64,000 nucleotides of DNA from an uncultured Flavobacteriales bacterium (GTDB taxonomy: Bacteria; Bacteroidota; Bacteroidia; Flavobacteriales_G; Salibacteraceae), in the NCBI GenBank assembly GCA_905479105.1, contig CAJQLE010000004.1, positions 667,728 through 731,727 on the forward strand. The letters are read 5' to 3'. The position numbers and the translations under genes were made by a program. This document shows, piece after piece, positions 62,971-64,000 of this stretch (its first letter is position 1; every line of letters starts with the position of its first letter). Under the pieces are notes generated by a model, which was not told the DNA's origin, did no database searches, and saw only the letters and a program-made list of their open reading frames with translations.

Positions 62971-64000
62971 ATGAAAAAATTTATACTCGGATCTTGTGTT
63001 TTAATAATAGCTGCTCTTTTCACACAGGTGAGCGCTCAAAATAGTTACACATTTTCAACAGCAGGCGCAACGGGCCAATTTGGTCCTACTCAAGCTCAGT
63101 TGGACGCACAATACACAGGAACAAACCTACAAGGAGCCGTGACATCTTCAAATGGAATTCAGTTATGGACGGTTCCATCGACCGGAAATTATAGTGTTGA
63201 GGCCACAGGCGGTCAAGGCTATGGACCCTTTGGGGGACGGGGTGCGAAAATTAAAGGAGAATTTCTTCTCAATGCTGGTGATGTTTTAAAAATCATTGTC
63301 GGGCAAGCAGGTCCAATATTTTCGCAAGCTAGCTATGACCATCAATTTGGTGGTGGTGGTGGTTCTTTTATTACGGATAACAGCAATACTCCACTTCTGA
63401 TAGCCGGAGGTGGTGGAGGAAACCACGGTGCAACTTTTGTTGCCTCTTGTGACGCACAGATAACAGGCAATGGTGGCTCAGGTATTGCAGGTTCTATCAC
63501 AGGTCTCGGAGGCACATCCGGACAGGGCGGTTCAGCTGCGTCATCAGCAGATGGTGGTGGCGGACTTTTGGGAAACGGAGCTGGAATTGCTGGAGGATTT
63601 GCTTTCGTGAATGGCGGAAACGGTGGTGCAGATGAAGGTGTCGGTGGCTTCGGTGGTGGTGGTGGCACTAGTAGCTGGAATAACTATCGCTGCGGTGGCG
63701 GAGGTGGCTACAGCGGTGGCGGTGCCTCTAACAACGGTGGCTCTTGCTGTCCTACAGGTGGCGGTGGCGGATCTTATAATAACGGAACCAATCCAGAAGC
63801 TATTGCTGGATTTCAAACAGGTCATGGTTCTGTTATAATCTCACCACTTACTTCACCAGCCCCTAACAACGCTGGAGCGAATGTTTTTGTGACTCCAAAC
63901 CCTGTTAGTAACATGGTGTGCTCAGGATCTCAAAATGTGAGCGTAATTGTTCAAAACTATGGTTCAAACCAAATAAACAACGTTGATATTGAGTGGACAT
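62971..64000 (+). CDS. Glycine-rich secreted protein, runs off the window
   Basis: The open frame from ATG 62971 has a signal peptide (MKKFILGSCVLIIAALFTQV, ends SAQ) and no stop before the window ends (343 full codons). After ~65 residues (SYTFSTAGATGQFGPTQAQL) it enters a glycine-rich domain: IKGEFLLNAGDVLKIIVGQ, then LIAGGGGGNHG and many GGxGG runs up to about residue 285. This matches the glycine-rich (ALK/LTK-like) domain found in surface proteins. The end (FVTPNPVSNMVCSG, then VIVQNYGSNQINNVDIEW) is like the start of a CARDB/Ig-like repeat. The missing 3' part probably includes a T9SS domain. An adhesin-like role is inferred. Confidence 0.8.
   Translation, partial: MKKFILGSCVLIIAALFTQVSAQNSYTFSTAGATGQFGPTQAQLDAQYTGTNLQGAVTSSNGIQLWTVPSTGNYSVEATGGQGYGPFGGRGAKIKGEFLLNAGDVLKIIVGQAGPIFSQASYDHQFGGGGGSFITDNSNTPLLIAGGGGGNHGATFVASCDAQITGNGGSGIAGSITGLGGTSGQGGSAASSADGGGGLLGNGAGIAGGFAFVNGGNGGADEGVGGFGGGGGTSSWNNYRCGGGGGYSGGGASNNGGSCCPTGGGGGSYNNGTNPEAIAGFQTGHGSVIISPLTSPAPNNAGANVFVTPNPVSNMVCSGSQNVSVIVQNYGSNQINNVDIEWT

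Noticed and set aside
63342..63825. Minus-strand Pro-rich and Thr/Ala-rich frames
   Set aside because: Both are antisense to the glycine-rich repeats of the secreted protein; GGN repeats give Pro-rich frames in reverse.

Overview
The window looks like a chromosomal segment of a marine-type Flavobacteriales bacterium (Bacteroidota). It is AT-rich. Many secreted proteins end in type IX secretion (T9SS) sorting domains. Bacteroidota families are frequent: the speA-like arginine decarboxylase with a deoxyhypusine-synthase-like protein, DUF2911, DUF6268, DUF2490, long-form GAPDH, the short primary sigma factor, and mutA/mutB. The recurring promoter element is TAnnTTTG or TAnnTTCG, the Bacteroidota -7 box. 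I see no rRNA, tRNA, CRISPR array, phage or intact insertion sequence.

Layout. 1-3.7 kb: two secreted proteins, the first broken by an in-frame stop. 3.9-7.2 kb: a polyamine operon (arginine decarboxylase, agmatinase, deoxyhypusine-synthase-like). 7.2-21.3 kb: mostly housekeeping (nucleoid protein, fmt, SulP transporter, DEAD-box helicase, ogt, rlmI, ndk, prfC). 21.4-22.9 kb: a lipoprotein/secreted protein pair. 22.9-24.5 kb: a gene graveyard with three degraded fragments. 24.6-34.3 kb: recR, a glycosyltransferase, an mltG-GNAT-dapF operon, htrA, rpoD, gap and a divisome protein. 34.9-37.7 kb: an exbB-exbD-exbD-tonB operon in which one exbD has an in-frame stop and tonB has a frameshift at a C8 tract. 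38.3-41.7 kb: mutA-mutB. 43.8-46.9 kb: an Rrf2 regulator, a DUF2490 protein and an SLC13 permease. 47-50.5 kb: two unrelated prolyl isomerases, a leucine-rich-repeat T9SS protein flanked by a 47-bp direct repeat, and a broken outer-membrane barrel gene. 50.8-64 kb: ssb, prmC, ribD, a permease, a YigZ protein, a metalloprotease, mutS2, mtaB, a bile-acid-type symporter, and the start of a glycine-rich secreted protein that runs off the window.

Most notable signals. (1) The same inverted repeat, ACTCTA-N9-TAGAGT, stands before the Rrf2 gene and before the DUF2490-SLC13 operon, so it is a strong operator candidate. (2) At about a dozen genes the -7 box lies only 4-10 nt before the start codon, which predicts leaderless or nearly leaderless mRNAs. 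(3) Five loci carry disabling lesions, including the TonB system, where the C8 tract could be phase-variable, a true lesion or a sequence error. (4) The 3' end of the FKBP gene is repeated on the far side of the LRR gene. (5) A PDZ protein appears to be an in-frame deletion product that fuses half a PDZ domain to half a sorting domain. I did not find a convincing new defence system or biosynthetic cluster.
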